Shown: positions 1-10,854, counted from the first letter of the stretch. The stretch: DNA of 64,000 bases from Pseudoalteromonas luteoviolacea (GCF_001750165.1 NZ_CP015411.1:2446001-2510000), one strand, 5' to 3'. Notes: generated from the letters alone by a model not told the origin. A program made the numbers and translations.

Positions 1-1
1 A

Positions 2-673
2 ATTTCCAATGTGCTAACAAGCGTTGGGGCATGCGTCAGCCATGAGTGGATTTATCGCTATGTTGCTCAAGATAAACGTCAAGGTGGCAAGCTCTACCGT
101 CACTTAAGGCAAGGACATAAGCGATATCGTAAAGGTTTGAAAGACAAAGCACCGACGATAAAAAATGCGGTATAAATTGATGAGCGACCTCCAATTATTG
201 AAAGCCGAGGACGGTTTGGTGATTGGGAGATCGATACTGTCTTGGGTAAGCACGGTACAGGCGCTATTGTGACCATTCTGGTGCGTAAAAGTCGATTCTA
301 TTTAGCTGAGAAAGTGCCGTCTAAATCGGCAGATGCTGTGATCAAGGCGACAATAGAGATGCTTATGCCATTTAAAGGCTATGTACACACAATTACGGCA
401 GATAATGGTAGAGAATTCGCAGGCCATGAGCAGATTGGTGCAGCACTAGAAGCTGACATCTATTTTGCTCATCCGTATAGCTCTTGGGAGCGTGGTGCAA
501 ACGAAAACGCGAACGGTCTATTGAGACAACATGTGAAGAAAGGGTCGGACTTAAGGCAGGTAACGGATGAGTATATTCAGTTTGCTCAATCAAGGATAAA
601 TAACCGTCCTAGGAAGTGTTTAGGGTTCAAGCAGCCAGCAGTTATTTTTAAAGAATTAGCCATAGCTGCTTGA
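2..673 (+). pseudogene. IS30-family transposase, decayed
   Basis: The C-terminal two thirds of an IS30-type DDE transposase, which would catalyse cut-and-paste or circle-mediated movement of its insertion sequence. Reading is open from the window edge with an in-frame TAA at 173-175, then continues in the same frame to 673. The catalytic acidic residues are all present: WEIDTVLG at about 226-249, ITADNGREF at about 391-417 and the ERGANENANG segment at about 489-518. Its N-terminal helix-turn-helix part lies outside the window. The internal stop makes the protein probably non-functional, although a product restarted at 242 would keep part of the catalytic core. The right inverted repeat should lie within about 675-712, just after the stop. 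Family assignment is confident. Confidence 0.8.
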
Positions 674-711
674 TGTTAGATGGTGTCGCACTTCACAGTT
701 GAATTCGGGCC

Positions 712-1110
712 TTACAACTTAAACGCAATCGCCATACCTAATACAGCGCTAATATTTATCTAAAAAAGGGCTTAGTCGCTTTGTAGCCATGCATCCAAAG
801 TGTGCTTAATTGTGCTGAGTCCATCTTAATGGCCTGCTGTGGCTGGTTTGAAAAAAACTGTTCGGCCAGCTGCCTACCTATGTGCTGTGGTGGTTTTTTT
901 GATTCTTACATCGTAAAAGTCTCTGAGTGCTTGTTGAATATGAATGTGAGATCCAAGTTGCAAAGTTCGGTACCATACTAACAGCTTATGGGAGTCACTT
1001 CTTATCGAGGGCTTTTTATCAAACAGCGTCATCTTAAATAGCAAACTAACGTTTTAGCGCTATACTCAAAAGATAAATAATCGCACGGACTGCATGTTGC
1101 CGGAGTACCT
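712..1110. other. Gene-free stretch with a possible coding fossil
   Basis: There is no intact gene here. On the minus strand about 45 codons are open between about 898 and 757, with plausible protein-like composition (for example QPQQAIKMDSAQLSTLWMHG), but no start or family can be assigned. It may be the tail of a gene cut by the IS30 element. The final 60 bases before 1111 must hold the promoter of the downstream solute-binding protein gene. No strong promoter boxes stand out. Confidence 0.35.
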
Positions 1111-1929
1111 ATGCTGTCTAGATTTGTGTGTGTTTTATTGTTGTTTTTGTCTTTTTGCGGCTTTGCCAAACCATTAAAAATCGAAATTGTCTCTGACTAC
1201 AACCCTTCATTTGGCGAATCGCCAGGAGACTTAGCTACCCAACTTTTACTTATCATTGCGCGTAATTTAAATAAAGAAATGTCAATAGAATTTGTTCCAG
1301 CGAGTAGGGAGAGGGAGTGGCGTGAGCTAAAGCATCATCAAAACATTTGCCTTTACAATAAAGTCAAAACCCCAGAACGTGAATCTATGGCTGTGTTTGT
1401 TTCATTTCCTCTGATGGCATTTCCTTCTAACCGCCTTATATTAAGAAATAAAAAGTTCGTATCTATTGAAATTACGCTTAAAAAGGCACTTGCTATGGAC
1501 CTTCGCATTGGTGTTACGAAAGGACGTTCATATGGCCTTGAAATAGATGATTTTATCAAAGCAAATGCGGACAGAATGTTCGTGGGTGAAGGTAATGATA
1601 GTGCATTTAGATTGAGGCAAATGCTTGTACAGGGGCGGCTAGATGGGATCATTGAATATAGCTCTGTATTTGTGACAGATTTTCCATCTGAAGAGGTTTT
1701 AAAAGATATTTCATTCCACGCTATAGGTGATACGAAAGCGACAATTTTCGGTTACATTGCTTGTTCAGATTCGAGAATAGGAAGAAAAGCAGTAGATCTT
1801 TTTGAACGCACTTTACAAAAAAGTGAAATTCAAGACTTAATCATTGAAGCACACGCAAATTTGTTCCTTCCACAAGAAGAAGTGTTTATTACTAACTCTC
1901 TCAAAAAAGCGTTTAACATAACGGACTAA
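1111..1929 (+). CDS. Periplasmic solute-binding protein, family 3 type
   Basis: A 272-residue secreted protein of the amino-acid-type solute-binding fold. An N-terminal signal peptide (MLSRFVCVLLLFLSFCGFA, about residues 1-19) is followed by the typical opening KPLKIEIVSDYNPSF and a mid-protein stretch with LRIGVTKGRSYG, which matches the second lobe of this family. Similar single proteins without a transporter are common in marine gammaproteobacteria, where they may act as sensors or orphan binding proteins. No permease or ATPase gene is next to it, so the ligand and partner are unknown. It stands alone between the IS30 remnant and a secreted-protein gene. The ATG at 1111 follows CCGGAG and is the first Met before the signal peptide. 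Confidence 0.7.
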   Translation: MLSRFVCVLLLFLSFCGFAKPLKIEIVSDYNPSFGESPGDLATQLLLIIARNLNKEMSIEFVPASREREWRELKHHQNICLYNKVKTPERESMAVFVSFPLMAFPSNRLILRNKKFVSIEITLKKALAMDLRIGVTKGRSYGLEIDDFIKANADRMFVGEGNDSAFRLRQMLVQGRLDGIIEYSSVFVTDFPSEEVLKDISFHAIGDTKATIFGYIACSDSRIGRKAVDLFERTLQKSEIQDLIIEAHANLFLPQEEVFITNSLKKAFNITD

Positions 1930-2445
1930 GTTTTAAGTGTATTACCTTTATATGTGGTTTTCGGTTGTTGGTTAATTAGTGAATCACTATGCTTAGTTAT
2001 AAATTTAATTATTATTAATAGAATCAGGTTTAATATCGTTTATGACTTTAATTAGGTTGCATCACCTTTCTATTTTACTTATTACTTTTTTAATAAGTTT
2101 CACATTGTTATTTCTTAATATTAGCCAAACATTAGCGACTTACCGAAACTAACTGTATTTATTGAATAAAAAAACAAAAACCAACACAAAAAATCGATTT
2201 CACCTCACTATTACATTACTAAATCTTGGCTAATCTTAATTTAAATAAGCACTTTTTAGACTGACTGATTTCCAGAGATTTATAGCATTTACAAGCACAA
2301 ATCAAACACCTAACTTAGATAGCGAGACAAACGTCGCCACATACAGAAACGTATATTATGCAACTGTATAAGCGCCGTTAAAATTCGACAGCTTGCCTTA
2401 TTTAAAAGGCTTTATATTTAATTAATCTAATAAAAGGGATTACAA
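1930..2445. other. A+T-rich intergenic region
   Basis: About 515 bases very rich in A+T. I see no coding stretch, RNA gene or repeat family in it. The last 100 bases precede a secreted-protein gene and probably carry its promoter. The sequence AAAAGGGATT just before 2446 is a good ribosome-binding site. Confidence 0.5.
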
Positions 2446-3252
2446 ATGAAAATTCAACTTCTCGCTGCTGCTGTGTCTTTATTCGCTATGAACAGTGCCG
2501 TTGCAAGTGTGACACTTAATGACTTAGATGGTTATGACCGTGAATCCAATTATACAGGCAATTTAATGGAGCGCATTGTAACTGACTCAGAGCACTCACG
2601 TACTTTTGGCGCTTGGGTTTTCCGCGCAGATAAGTATGGCTCATGTTCTTCAGGCGCAGTGTACGACGAAGTTTCTGGTGAGTTTATCGCTAATGTTGGA
2701 ATTGGTCCTGCTGGACATAACACTTTCCACATTGATAGAGTCGTATTACAAGGCTATTTCACTGAAGCCCAACTTCAACGTACGCGAGTTTTATCTTTGA
2801 GCTGTCAATCAGACACTGGTGAGAGTTATGTTGTTAAGCACAAGATCCCTGCCGTACCTAAAATCACTTGGGATGCAAGCTTAACAGGTGTAGGTGCTTG
2901 GAAAACTCCAGATTGCAGCGGTCAGGCACAACACTGTGGTGGCGCAGGTTGGTATGACCAAGTGAGCTATACATCTTCAGTGCTAGTAAACAACGGTACC
3001 GAAGACGGCTATTGTACTTCTCAAATCAATGAAGGTTTGGTATCTAAGGTATTCAGTGGTAATGACACAACTCCGCTATTCCATACAAACCACTTTGCAT
3101 TGAACGACGAAGTATATAACTTCAATGGCCGTGCATTTAGACAAACTGTTTCTTGTCATAACCCGGCAGGTACAACAGAGCACCAAACTGTGTGGGAAGT
3201 AACAGGTGAAAATGATATTAACCTAGTTGTAGACCAAGTGATTTACAAGTAA
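2446..3252 (+). CDS. Secreted cysteine-containing protein, unknown function
   Basis: A 268-residue protein with a clear Sec signal peptide (MKIQLLAAAVSLFAMNSAVA, cleavage after about residue 20). The mature part has several cysteines (SCSSGAVYD, LSLSCQSD, PDCSGQAQHCGG, GYCTSQ, VSCHNPAG), suggesting disulfides in the periplasm or outside the cell. The sequence is rich in Thr, Asn, Gly and aromatic residues, as in beta-sandwich secreted proteins. I do not recognise a family. It is monocistronic: more than 500 bases separate it from the gene upstream, and a terminator hairpin follows directly. Start chosen at ATG 2446 because of the strong AAAAGGG site seven bases upstream and the signal peptide. 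Confidence 0.65.
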   Translation: MKIQLLAAAVSLFAMNSAVASVTLNDLDGYDRESNYTGNLMERIVTDSEHSRTFGAWVFRADKYGSCSSGAVYDEVSGEFIANVGIGPAGHNTFHIDRVVLQGYFTEAQLQRTRVLSLSCQSDTGESYVVKHKIPAVPKITWDASLTGVGAWKTPDCSGQAQHCGGAGWYDQVSYTSSVLVNNGTEDGYCTSQINEGLVSKVFSGNDTTPLFHTNHFALNDEVYNFNGRAFRQTVSCHNPAGTTEHQTVWEVTGENDINLVVDQVIYK

Positions 3253-3270
3253 TCCTAGAATACAGTTTAT

Positions 3271-3291
3271 AATGGGCCTTTTTGGCCCATT
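3271..3291. terminator. Hairpin between convergent genes
   Basis: AATGGGCC, loop TTTTT, GGCCCATT: a perfect 8-bp stem 18 bases after the stop of the secreted-protein gene, with a T-rich flank. It lies between two convergent genes and probably ends the rightward transcript. Confidence 0.7.
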
Positions 3292-3316
3292 TGACCTTAA
3301 GTGACTAACAGCTCAA

Positions 3317-6300
3317 CTAAGCGGATCGGCTGCTTTTGTTCTCTAACCAATATCTTAGCTTTTCACATACTTTGTCTGTCTCAATTGGTTTGGTAATGTA
3401 ATCGTCCATACCAGCCTCGAGACACTTCTCTCTATCTCCTTGCATTGCATTTGCAGTCATAGCAATGATTGGAATTTTGGCAGTGTGATCATCTACTTTT
3501 GAAGCCCTTATATTTCTTGTAGTTTCATATCCATCCATTAGTGGCATCTGGCAGTCCATTAAAATTATCGAATATACACCTTGTTCTTTATCTACAGATT
3601 TAAGTATTTTAAGCGCTTCTACACCATTTTCGGCAACGTCTGTTGTAAGGCCCAAATTGTCTAGTATACGCATTGCAACCATCTGATTAACTTTATTATC
3701 TTCCACCAAAAGGACACGTGTTTGGGGAGCAAATTTATGTGTGTTTGGAGTTGGCGATGTTTGCTCTACCTTATCTTGAATGAGTGATTGAATATCACTA
3801 TTTACCGTAGCCAGTGCTTTAATTAGGTCATTTTTCGTGGTCGGTTTCGTATAAGACCCATCTAGTTTGATGGACGAGTTTTCTATCGTTTCGTACTGTT
3901 CATTCAGCCGAGTCATCATGACTAATTTAATTGCTTCATTTTTCTTCTTGATGTCTATTGCCATTAACTCGCCACTTAAGCCTGGTAACCTTTTATTAAA
4001 CAGCACAATATTTACAGGTGCCTGTACAATAAACCTCAATGCTTGATCTGCATTAGACGCCTCAAGTACTGTTACTCCCCAAAATTCTAATTGCTTTCTA
4101 ATCGCTTGGTTGCTGGAAGATATAGCGTCTACCAATAAGACTGTAATGTTCATATGAGCCAGAGAAACCGCTTTAGGATTCTCCTCATAGCTTTGCTTGA
4201 GTAAACAATGTACTTTAAAGCAGCTGCCGACACCCGCAGTACTTGTGACTGTGATATCTCCATTAAGTAACTGACATAGCTTTTTAGTGATACTTAAACC
4301 TAACCCTGTACCACCATACTTGCGAGTTGTTGATGCATCTACCTGTATGAACGAGTCGAATAGAGTAGGGAGTTTTTCCTTTGGTATACCAATTCCGGTG
4401 TCGTTTACGCTGCAAATAAAATCATAATGATAGGGTGTATTACTTTGTTGAACTGATGCGGTAATGAGAATCTCACCACGTTCTGTGAATTTAATTGCAT
4501 TACTGACAATGTTAGTAATAATTTGCCTTATTCTCCCAGGATCAGACTTCACCATGGGAGTTTGTATGTCCGCAAAATCAAGAATTATACTGACGCCTTT
4601 TTCTTGCGCCGCTAGGGCCATAGATTCTGATAAGTGCTCAAGTAGCAATCTAATGTCGAAATCAACAAACTCAAGCTCAAGCTTATCAGCCTCAATTTTA
4701 GAAAAATCGAGAATATCATTGATAAGAGTTAGCAAAGAATGCGCACTAGTGCTGGCAATATTAACTGAATGGGACTGCTCAGACGTTAATCCGCTATTTT
4801 TAAGAAGCTCTAACATACCTATCACGCCATTCATTGGCGTGCGAATTTCATGGCTCATGTTAGCGAGAAATTCAGATTTTAAACGTGTTGCTTCTTCTGC
4901 TTTTTTTAACGCACCTTCTAGTTTTCTTGCCTGCGTCTCTAAAGATGCCGTTTTCTCGGATACTTGCTTTTCGAGCTGAACGACAAATTGCTTTTGCCTT
5001 TTAATCTCTATTTTTTGTAACTTCGTTCGTAGGTAAACGACTAAAAAAATGCTAGAAATAATGATAAACGTATAAATGGAATACGCCCACCAAGTTTTCC
5101 ATGGAGGAGGTGACACATGTACATTCACTGATAATATATTGCTTCCCCATTCACCGCTACTATTGGTTGCCTTCACTTTAAATTGGTATGTACCACCGTC
5201 TAAATTAGTGAAAGAAGCAGTATTCCTATTACCAATGTCTATCCAATTATCATCATATCCCTCTAGTTTATAGGCATATAGGTTTTTGTTTGGGGAATGA
5301 AAATCTAATACGGAGAACTCAAAAGAAAAGATATAGTCTAAGTAAGAGACATAAATATCAGTTACATAAGAATAGGGCTTGTCCAACTGTATCGGTAGTC
5401 CCATTTTACTGAACCCCGTCAAGACTAAAGAAGGCTCATTAAAAGTGGTTTGTTGTGCCCGAGTGCTAAAATATTCAATACCTCTTTGACTATTAGTGAA
5501 TAATAAGTTTAAGTCACCTTTGATCAGGCTATTAGGGTAATAATTGAGTCCTAACAAGCCATTCTGACTATCAAAGTTGACAACTTTTCCCGAACTGGGG
5601 GAAAACTTTGTAATCCCTTTATTTGTTGTTAGCCATAAATTGCCTTGTTCGTCATCTGACACAGAGCGGATCAAATTACTGGGGAGTCCATTTTTAGTGT
5701 TAAAGTGCACAAAGCGGTTTTCAGACAATTTGTAAAGATTTAAACCTTGTTGAGTTGCAATCCAAATTTTGCCATCGTGTGTTTCATAGATATCTTGAAC
5801 AATACTACCCAGTAAACTATTCGAAGATTGCTTGTTATTTACAAATGACAGGAAAGTTTGCTGCTCGTCTTGCCAAAGGTTGACGCCATCTCCAGTACCG
5901 ACCCACATGTTTTGAGATTTGTCTTTATAGATCGTGAGTACTTCCGGATGGGACAAACCATATTCCTCACCCAAGTGTTTGAACTTTTGTAAACTCACAT
6001 TGTAGATGTAGATGCCATTTTTATACGTACCAATCCAGAGGTTACCTTGCTTATCAACAGACAGGGCTCTGATTTCTCTGAATTGTTCATAGTTTTTTTG
6101 ATCTGTAGGGTAGGTTATTAATTTAAGTTCATTCGTATTCAAGTCAAACATTGCTAACCCATTATCTTGGGCAATCCATACTATGTTACTTTTATCTAAA
6201 TACAATACTGGACGTTCCAACAATCTATTCGGGTCAAATCCATATTCTTGGCTAAATACTTCATTCGTCAAAGCTTCTAACTTGCGTTCAGACGTATCCC

Positions 6301-7447
6301 ATTTAAATAGCTTAGAGTTTGAATTGGCTATTAGAATGTCACCTTGTTTATCTGCAACAATTTCATTTGGTGCAGTCAGTTCATCACTGTCAATGGATTT
6401 GAATTTGCGATGGGGGACCAGTTTAAAAATGCCATGTAGCTCATTGGTTATCCAAATTATGTTGGCACTGTCTTCGAAAATAATCCTTGCACCACTGCTA
6501 TGCTCCAAATCTAATTTCATGATGCTATCTGTGCGTTCATCTCTTCTGAAAACGCCTCGGCTAGTTACAAACCAAATATATCCTTCATGGTCTTCGATCA
6601 TGGAGTTAACTTGACCCAAATGTTCCCCTTTGACTATACCTATCACTTTAAAAGTGTTACTTTCGGGATCAAGAATAAATGGGCCTTTCTGAGTACCAAC
6701 ATATACAACGCCTTGAGATGACTTTAATACATGCCTAATTTCGTTTGCACCGGTGGGGGTTTTATTTTGTGGGTCAGGAAAATAATATTTAAATGTATTT
6801 TCTTTTTGATTATATAAATTCAACCCATAACTTGTTGCAACCCAGAGGCTATCTTCCCCCTGATTTTCGATCCCCCAAATTCTATTATGTGATAAACCAA
6901 CATTTGTCGTGGTCGCTTTTTTTATGTGCTTAAACTTACCAGCATTCAGATACTTGTTTAGCCCGCTATCATAAGAACCTAACCAAATTGTACCGTCCAA
7001 GTCATGAAACAGAGATTGTATTCTATTTGCAGAAATGGAATCAGGCTTGCTGGGATCGTTAAAGAAATTTTCAAATTGTCCAGTCTTTGGATTATATCGA
7101 CTAGCACCACCTCCCCAGGTTCCTATCCAAATAATTCCATCTTTGTCTAACATTAAGTTCCCAGCATCATTGTGAGATAAGCCATTTTCCGACTCACTGT
7201 CAAATTCAAACAGAGTGACCTTTCGGCCATCATAGCGCATCACACCATTTTCAGCGGTACCGAACCAGAGCAACCCTTGTTGATCTTGAATAATTGAATA
7301 AATTTCAGATGAGACAAAACCATCTTCAGCTGTTAACTTTTTGACTGAATATTGATTCGTTAAGAGCGGTATGTCTGCAAAGCATACATTAGGCAATGCG
7401 GTCACTAATACCAAAAAGACTAAGTTGATTGAAAGCCGTAAACCCAT
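3317..7447 (-). CDS. Hybrid sensor histidine kinase with two-component-regulator propeller
   Basis: A 1376-residue one-protein signalling system. Order: signal peptide (about 1-24); two seven-bladed regulator-propeller domains (about 30-690) with many repeats of the type D..G.IWIGT; a Y_Y_Y immunoglobulin-like domain (about 700-765); one membrane span (about 775-800); a coiled coil; a HisKA domain with the phospho-acceptor motif [12 protein letters not shown] (His about 866); an ATPase with N box, DTGIGIP and GGTGLGLS; then two receiver domains. The first receiver is degenerate: at the phospho-acceptor site it reads VLFNKRLPG, with Asn in place of Asp. The second is canonical ([23 protein letters not shown]). 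Such proteins sense polysaccharides or other external ligands. No cognate transcription regulator is adjacent, and the output domain is absent. Confidence 0.9.
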   Translation of the reverse strand: MGLRLSINLVFLVLVTALPNVCFADIPLLTNQYSVKKLTAEDGFVSSEIYSIIQDQQGLLWFGTAENGVMRYDGRKVTLFEFDSESENGLSHNDAGNLMLDKDGIIWIGTWGGGASRYNPKTGQFENFFNDPSKPDSISANRIQSLFHDLDGTIWLGSYDSGLNKYLNAGKFKHIKKATTTNVGLSHNRIWGIENQGEDSLWVATSYGLNLYNQKENTFKYYFPDPQNKTPTGANEIRHVLKSSQGVVYVGTQKGPFILDPESNTFKVIGIVKGEHLGQVNSMIEDHEGYIWFVTSRGVFRRDERTDSIMKLDLEHSSGARIIFEDSANIIWITNELHGIFKLVPHRKFKSIDSDELTAPNEIVADKQGDILIANSNSKLFKWDTSERKLEALTNEVFSQEYGFDPNRLLERPVLYLDKSNIVWIAQDNGLAMFDLNTNELKLITYPTDQKNYEQFREIRALSVDKQGNLWIGTYKNGIYIYNVSLQKFKHLGEEYGLSHPEVLTIYKDKSQNMWVGTGDGVNLWQDEQQTFLSFVNNKQSSNSLLGSIVQDIYETHDGKIWIATQQGLNLYKLSENRFVHFNTKNGLPSNLIRSVSDDEQGNLWLTTNKGITKFSPSSGKVVNFDSQNGLLGLNYYPNSLIKGDLNLLFTNSQRGIEYFSTRAQQTTFNEPSLVLTGFSKMGLPIQLDKPYSYVTDIYVSYLDYIFSFEFSVLDFHSPNKNLYAYKLEGYDDNWIDIGNRNTASFTNLDGGTYQFKVKATNSSGEWGSNILSVNVHVSPPPWKTWWAYSIYTFIIISSIFLVVYLRTKLQKIEIKRQKQFVVQLEKQVSEKTASLETQARKLEGALKKAEEATRLKSEFLANMSHEIRTPMNGVIGMLELLKNSGLTSEQSHSVNIASTSAHSLLTLINDILDFSKIEADKLELEFVDFDIRLLLEHLSESMALAAQEKGVSIILDFADIQTPMVKSDPGRIRQIITNIVSNAIKFTERGEILITASVQQSNTPYHYDFICSVNDTGIGIPKEKLPTLFDSFIQVDASTTRKYGGTGLGLSITKKLCQLLNGDITVTSTAGVGSCFKVHCLLKQSYEENPKAVSLAHMNITVLLVDAISSSNQAIRKQLEFWGVTVLEASNADQALRFIVQAPVNIVLFNKRLPGLSGELMAIDIKKKNEAIKLVMMTRLNEQYETIENSSIKLDGSYTKPTTKNDLIKALATVNSDIQSLIQDKVEQTSPTPNTHKFAPQTRVLLVEDNKVNQMVAMRILDNLGLTTDVAENGVEALKILKSVDKEQGVYSIILMDCQMPLMDGYETTRNIRASKVDDHTAKIPIIAMTANAMQGDREKCLEAGMDDYITKPIETDKVCEKLRYWLENKSSRSA

Positions 7448-7586
7448 AAGCTAGTCTAAAAACCGTGTAGTAGGAATAATTATTAGTTGTCTTAATAGGC
7501 TAGTTGAAGTTATGCACAATTACTAACCATCATAGACTTTTTTAATGAAAAATCAGTCAATTTGAATACATAGATTGAATTGTCAG

Positions 7587-7604
7587 ATACGTCGATTTAC
7601 GTAT
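7587..7604. promoter_or_regulatory. Palindrome in divergent intergenic region
   Basis: ATACGT-cgattt-ACGTAT, a perfect inverted repeat in the 270-base gap between the leftward hybrid kinase gene and the rightward SIMPL gene. It could be an operator for either. No T-run follows, so it is not an obvious terminator. Confidence 0.3.
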
Positions 7605-7716
7605 TCAATGCCGTAGTTTTACCTGTTTATATTACTTATTCAGTATTGATTAATTTGTATGTGATTCAATAAAGATGTTTATGACGTTGAGATTAATTTT
7701 TTGTTTTGGAGACTTT

Positions 7717-8418
7717 ATGCGTTTACTCACAGCTGCTTTATCTGTTTTCTTAAGTACTTCTGTTCTTGCAGGAAGTATTCCGGACACACCCCACCTATAT
7801 GTTAAAGGATATTCTGAAGTATCTATTCAGCCTGATACTGCGATCATAAATGTCGCAATAAATGAAAAAAGCAAAAACCTAAAAGATGCTAAATTAAATG
7901 TCGATCGAATCGTTTCAAAAGCCTTGGGTATAGCGAAAAGCTTTGGTGTCAAAGGCAACCATATTCACGCAGATCAATTGAACGTTTATAAGCAAACTCG
8001 ATATAACCGTGGGACAAACGAAGAAGAGTTTACAGGTTTCAAAGTATCGAGAAATATTACGTTAAAACTCAAAAATGTGGAGAAATATCCTGAATTGCTC
8101 CAAGCTTTTGTGGATAGTGGCATTAATCAATTTAACAATACGCAATTCATTGTTGAAGAAAAAGCAGAGATTATGAAAAAACTAAAACAAAATGCTATCA
8201 AACAAGCCAAATTAGGAGCAAAAGAGCTAGCCGATGGGTTTGGTGTAAAAGTAGGCGACTTGTATTCAGTGTCTTTTTCGCCGATGAATGTACCTGTACA
8301 GCCTTATGCAAGAGGAAAAGTCATGGCTGCAGAAGCGATGAACTTACAGGATTCATACAGTACAGGTGATACTAAACTCAGTGCTGAAGTTTATGCCGTG
8401 TACTATATCAGCCAATAG
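7717..8418 (+). CDS. SIMPL-domain (DUF541) periplasmic protein
   Basis: A 233-residue secreted protein of the SIMPL/DUF541 family, related to E. coli YggE, whose molecular role is unclear but which is linked to envelope and oxidative-stress phenotypes. Signal peptide MRLLTAALSVFLSTSVLA, then the family opening LYVKGYSEVSIQPDTAIINV and the later LTLKLKNVEKYPELLQAFVDSG segment. A start at 7675 is possible, but ATG 7717 gives a clean signal peptide and is preceded by TTTTGGAG. It is followed after 64 bases by the MAPEG-sulfotransferase-MiaE run. It may be transcribed with them. Confidence 0.8.
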   Translation: MRLLTAALSVFLSTSVLAGSIPDTPHLYVKGYSEVSIQPDTAIINVAINEKSKNLKDAKLNVDRIVSKALGIAKSFGVKGNHIHADQLNVYKQTRYNRGTNEEEFTGFKVSRNITLKLKNVEKYPELLQAFVDSGINQFNNTQFIVEEKAEIMKKLKQNAIKQAKLGAKELADGFGVKVGDLYSVSFSPMNVPVQPYARGKVMAAEAMNLQDSYSTGDTKLSAEVYAVYYISQ

Positions 8419-8482
8419 CCCCTTTCAAAGTCCCCTAAAAACAACGTATACTTGGCGTAATCAAGGAATAGGGGACTTTACT

Positions 8483-8857
8483 ATGTTTAGCGGTCTATTT
8501 GCTGCCATTTGTACGCTTTTGTATATCAAACTCAGTTTTAATGTAATAAAATTAAGGAAATCTCACCAGGTTGGTATTGGGGATGCAGGTCACAAAGATT
8601 TGCAGTCTAGTATTCGTGCTCATGCAAATTTTATCGAGTATACCCCTCTCGCTGTTATTCTTATTTTTACACTTGAATATCAATTGATTGGAGAACTATT
8701 CTTAATACCACTTGCGGTACTTTTTTTAGTCGGAAGGCTGTTACATGCCAAAGCCTTGTACACGGCTAATTTAAAGCTAAGGGTAGCCGGCATGGGGTGT
8801 ACCTTTTTATCACTAATAGTAATGGCATTGATAAATATCTATTTATACTTTTTATGA
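8483..8857 (+). CDS. MAPEG-family membrane protein
   Basis: A 124-residue inner-membrane protein with four predicted helices. The segment QSSIRAHANFIEYTPLAVIL is the MAPEG signature (membrane-associated proteins in eicosanoid and glutathione metabolism). Bacterial members are small glutathione-transferase-like enzymes of mostly unknown substrate. ATG 8483 is chosen over upstream in-frame starts because it follows GGGGAC at the right distance and removes an unlikely 39-residue extension that overlaps the SIMPL gene. Its end overlaps the next start (ATGA), so the two are translationally coupled. Confidence 0.75.
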   Translation: MFSGLFAAICTLLYIKLSFNVIKLRKSHQVGIGDAGHKDLQSSIRAHANFIEYTPLAVILIFTLEYQLIGELFLIPLAVLFLVGRLLHAKALYTANLKLRVAGMGCTFLSLIVMALINIYLYFL

Positions 8858-9489
8858 CAAAAAAAATTTTCGTTCTAGGCCTTCCGAGGACTGGAACGAC
8901 AAGCTTGTGTATTGCAAGCCTCAATATCGGACTCAAAACTGCACATACAGCCTACACACAAAATGCATTAATAACCGCTGAATTCATTGCAGACACCCCA
9001 ATTTTCAATGACTATATGAAACTTTATAAAGCATTTCCGAATGCAAAGTTAGTCTATCTTGAACGTGATCTAGCGCAATGGGTTCCCTCAATCAGGCGTT
9101 TATTGCAAAGAATGTTGCCAAAATTACAAAAGCAGGGTGGTGGTTTTAATGACACTTTAAAACGTTGTTATTTCGAAACTTTTCCTAATTTAAATGAGCA
9201 TCTACTCAACGATGATGGTTATTTAATTGAATGTTATAATGCACATCATAAACGGTTTGAGTCTTTTATTGAGATGAATGATGTAGAGTATTTAAAAGTT
9301 AACTTATCTGATCCTAACAGCAATACAAGCTTCGCAAAGTTTATGTCTGTACCAAGTGTTGAAGTTCCTCATGTTAACAAGCGAGGTAAGGTAACCGCTT
9401 GGAATGATATAAAGCATCCTTTGAAGGTAGAGTCGACTAGGAATGGTAAAGTTGATAAAGATTCTTCTTTATATCTTTTCAATCAGTAA
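8854..9489 (+). CDS. Sulfotransferase-family protein
   Basis: A 211-residue soluble protein of the sulfotransferase fold, which moves a sulfuryl group from PAPS to an acceptor. The N-terminal FVLGLPRTGTTSL (about residues 5-17) is the phosphosulfate-binding loop. FPNAKLVYLERDLAQWVPSI (about 67-86) corresponds to the second PAPS-binding segment with its conserved Arg-Asp. The acceptor is unknown. The gene starts inside the stop of the MAPEG gene and ends in a TAATG overlap with the next gene, so all three are probably one transcript. An ATG at 8797 is possible in frame, but the 8854 start matches the family N-terminus. Confidence 0.7.
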   Translation: MTKKIFVLGLPRTGTTSLCIASLNIGLKTAHTAYTQNALITAEFIADTPIFNDYMKLYKAFPNAKLVYLERDLAQWVPSIRRLLQRMLPKLQKQGGGFNDTLKRCYFETFPNLNEHLLNDDGYLIECYNAHHKRFESFIEMNDVEYLKVNLSDPNSNTSFAKFMSVPSVEVPHVNKRGKVTAWNDIKHPLKVESTRNGKVDKDSSLYLFNQ

Positions 9490-10136
9490 TGTCCGATATT
9501 AAAGCGTACACATACAGCTTAAACCAATATAAAACAGTAAGTAGCAAGCGAGATAAATATCTAATGTTTGAATTAAAATATCACACTCCTTTTGAGTGGA
9601 CTCACAATGTAATGGATGATTTTGTTACATTTTTACAGGACCATGCTGCTGCAGAAAAAAAGGCATCAGGTATGGCTATGTCAATGTTGGGCCATTATCC
9701 AGATAGAACTAAATTAGTAAAAGCTATGGCAGATCTTGCGATTGAAGAAATGATCCACTTTAAACAAGTATTAAAGCTGATCAATGAGCGAGGCCTAGTA
9801 CTTGGCAATGATAAACAAGATCCATATATAAAAAAAATGCGAGCTTTATTTAGACAAGGCAGCGATGAATTTTTAATTGATCGTCTACTTGTAGCAGCTG
9901 TCATTGAGGCTAGGGGCCATGAGCGATTCTCTTTGGTTGCAGAGGCTTTGCCAGAAGGCAAAGAAAAAGATTTTTATGTCGCGATTGCAAAATCTGAAGA
10001 AAAACATAAAAACTTATTTGTCGAGCTAGGTTATGAATATTTCGATAAATCAGTGATAGATGCCAGACTGGAAGAAATCTTAATTGCCGAAGCTCAAATA
10101 TGTGAAAGCATACCATTTACAGCCGCATTGCATTAA
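9489..10136 (+). CDS. miaE: tRNA 2-methylthio-N6-isopentenyl-adenosine hydroxylase
   Basis: A 215-residue ferritin-like diiron monooxygenase that hydroxylates ms2i6A37 in tRNA to ms2io6A, after MiaA and MiaB. The four-helix bundle ligand motifs are visible: DHAAAEKKAS (about 54-63), LAIEEMIHFKQ (about 82-92), EARGHERFSL (about 138-147) and SEEKHKNLF (about 166-174). The length fits the family. The start overlaps the sulfotransferase stop (TAATG). It acts in the cytoplasm and needs oxygen and iron. A strong rho-independent terminator follows immediately. Confidence 0.88.
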   Translation: MSDIKAYTYSLNQYKTVSSKRDKYLMFELKYHTPFEWTHNVMDDFVTFLQDHAAAEKKASGMAMSMLGHYPDRTKLVKAMADLAIEEMIHFKQVLKLINERGLVLGNDKQDPYIKKMRALFRQGSDEFLIDRLLVAAVIEARGHERFSLVAEALPEGKEKDFYVAIAKSEEKHKNLFVELGYEYFDKSVIDARLEEILIAEAQICESIPFTAALH

Positions 10137-10140
10137 TCGT

Positions 10141-10171
10141 AAAAAAGCACTCTATAAAGGAGTGCTTTTTA
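10141..10171 (+). terminator. Rho-independent terminator after miaE
   Basis: AAAAAAGCACTC, loop TATAAAG, GAGTGCTTTTTAT: an 8-9 bp stem with T-run four bases after the miaE stop. The A-run on the other side would let it work in both directions. Confidence 0.88.
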
Positions 10172-10750
10172 TGTTAAATCAGCATAAAAAACCCAAAGGC
10201 AAGCTCTAGTTAAGTTAATTTTAATGAGCAGAGACATTCGACACAGGTGAATTAACCAATAGAGAGCTCGTTATATAATCAATATTTGCAATAAAATTAA
10301 AAACGAGGCAATGTTTGAGTTTATAATTCGAAGACCTAGCGTTATTTGTTTTGATAACGGTGTTGAAACGCTTATTGAGCGTATAAATAGGAAACACTTG
10401 ATTTCAAAAGTTAGTTAAACAAAATCATGTTTTAGCGTATGCAACATTTTATCGCTATTAAGGGTCCGTTAAAAGTGATGGTCATGAATTGCTAATTGAT
10501 AAAACCTGTTAGCTTAACTACTCATATGATGAAATTATAGAAAAAGTTGGCATACAATAATACTTCATAGTCTTCAACTTTTCTGGGCTTTCAGAAAATA
10601 AATTGGAGCAGCAGAATAAGGCAGAATCAAAACATTCCTACAAATCGAAAGAGAGTATTTGTTAGGGTAAAATTCATCAATAACATTTCTATTAGTCATT
10701 TATGCCTTAAATTTTACTTGCTAATCTACAATCAAGCACCGTATACGCAC
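10172..10750. other. Gene-free stretch, possible decayed coding DNA
   Basis: No intact gene. On the plus strand around 10,470-10,650 there are short coding-like pieces in different frames (for example HELLIDKT and LSENKLEQQNKAES), as expected for an old pseudogene, but no family can be named. Nothing else is seen. Confidence 0.3.
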
Positions 10751-10795
10751 AACACTATTTAACATCCCATAATTTACGTTATGTTAAATAGTGTT
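10751..10795. repeat. Perfect 15-bp inverted repeat
   Basis: AACACTATTTAACAT and its exact complement ATGTTAAATAGTGTT separated by 15 bases, followed by TTATTTAAT. This would form a long hairpin. It may be a terminator, or the ends of a very small inserted element. Confidence 0.55.
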
Positions 10796-10854
10796 TTATT
10801 TAATAGTTATCGAGCTATGAGGCTCTACTTTGAAATCAAGAACAATAATTGCAA

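Noticed and set aside
4464..4979. Long rightward frame inside the hybrid kinase gene
   Set aside because: Shadow of the leftward gene; kinase motifs show the true strand.
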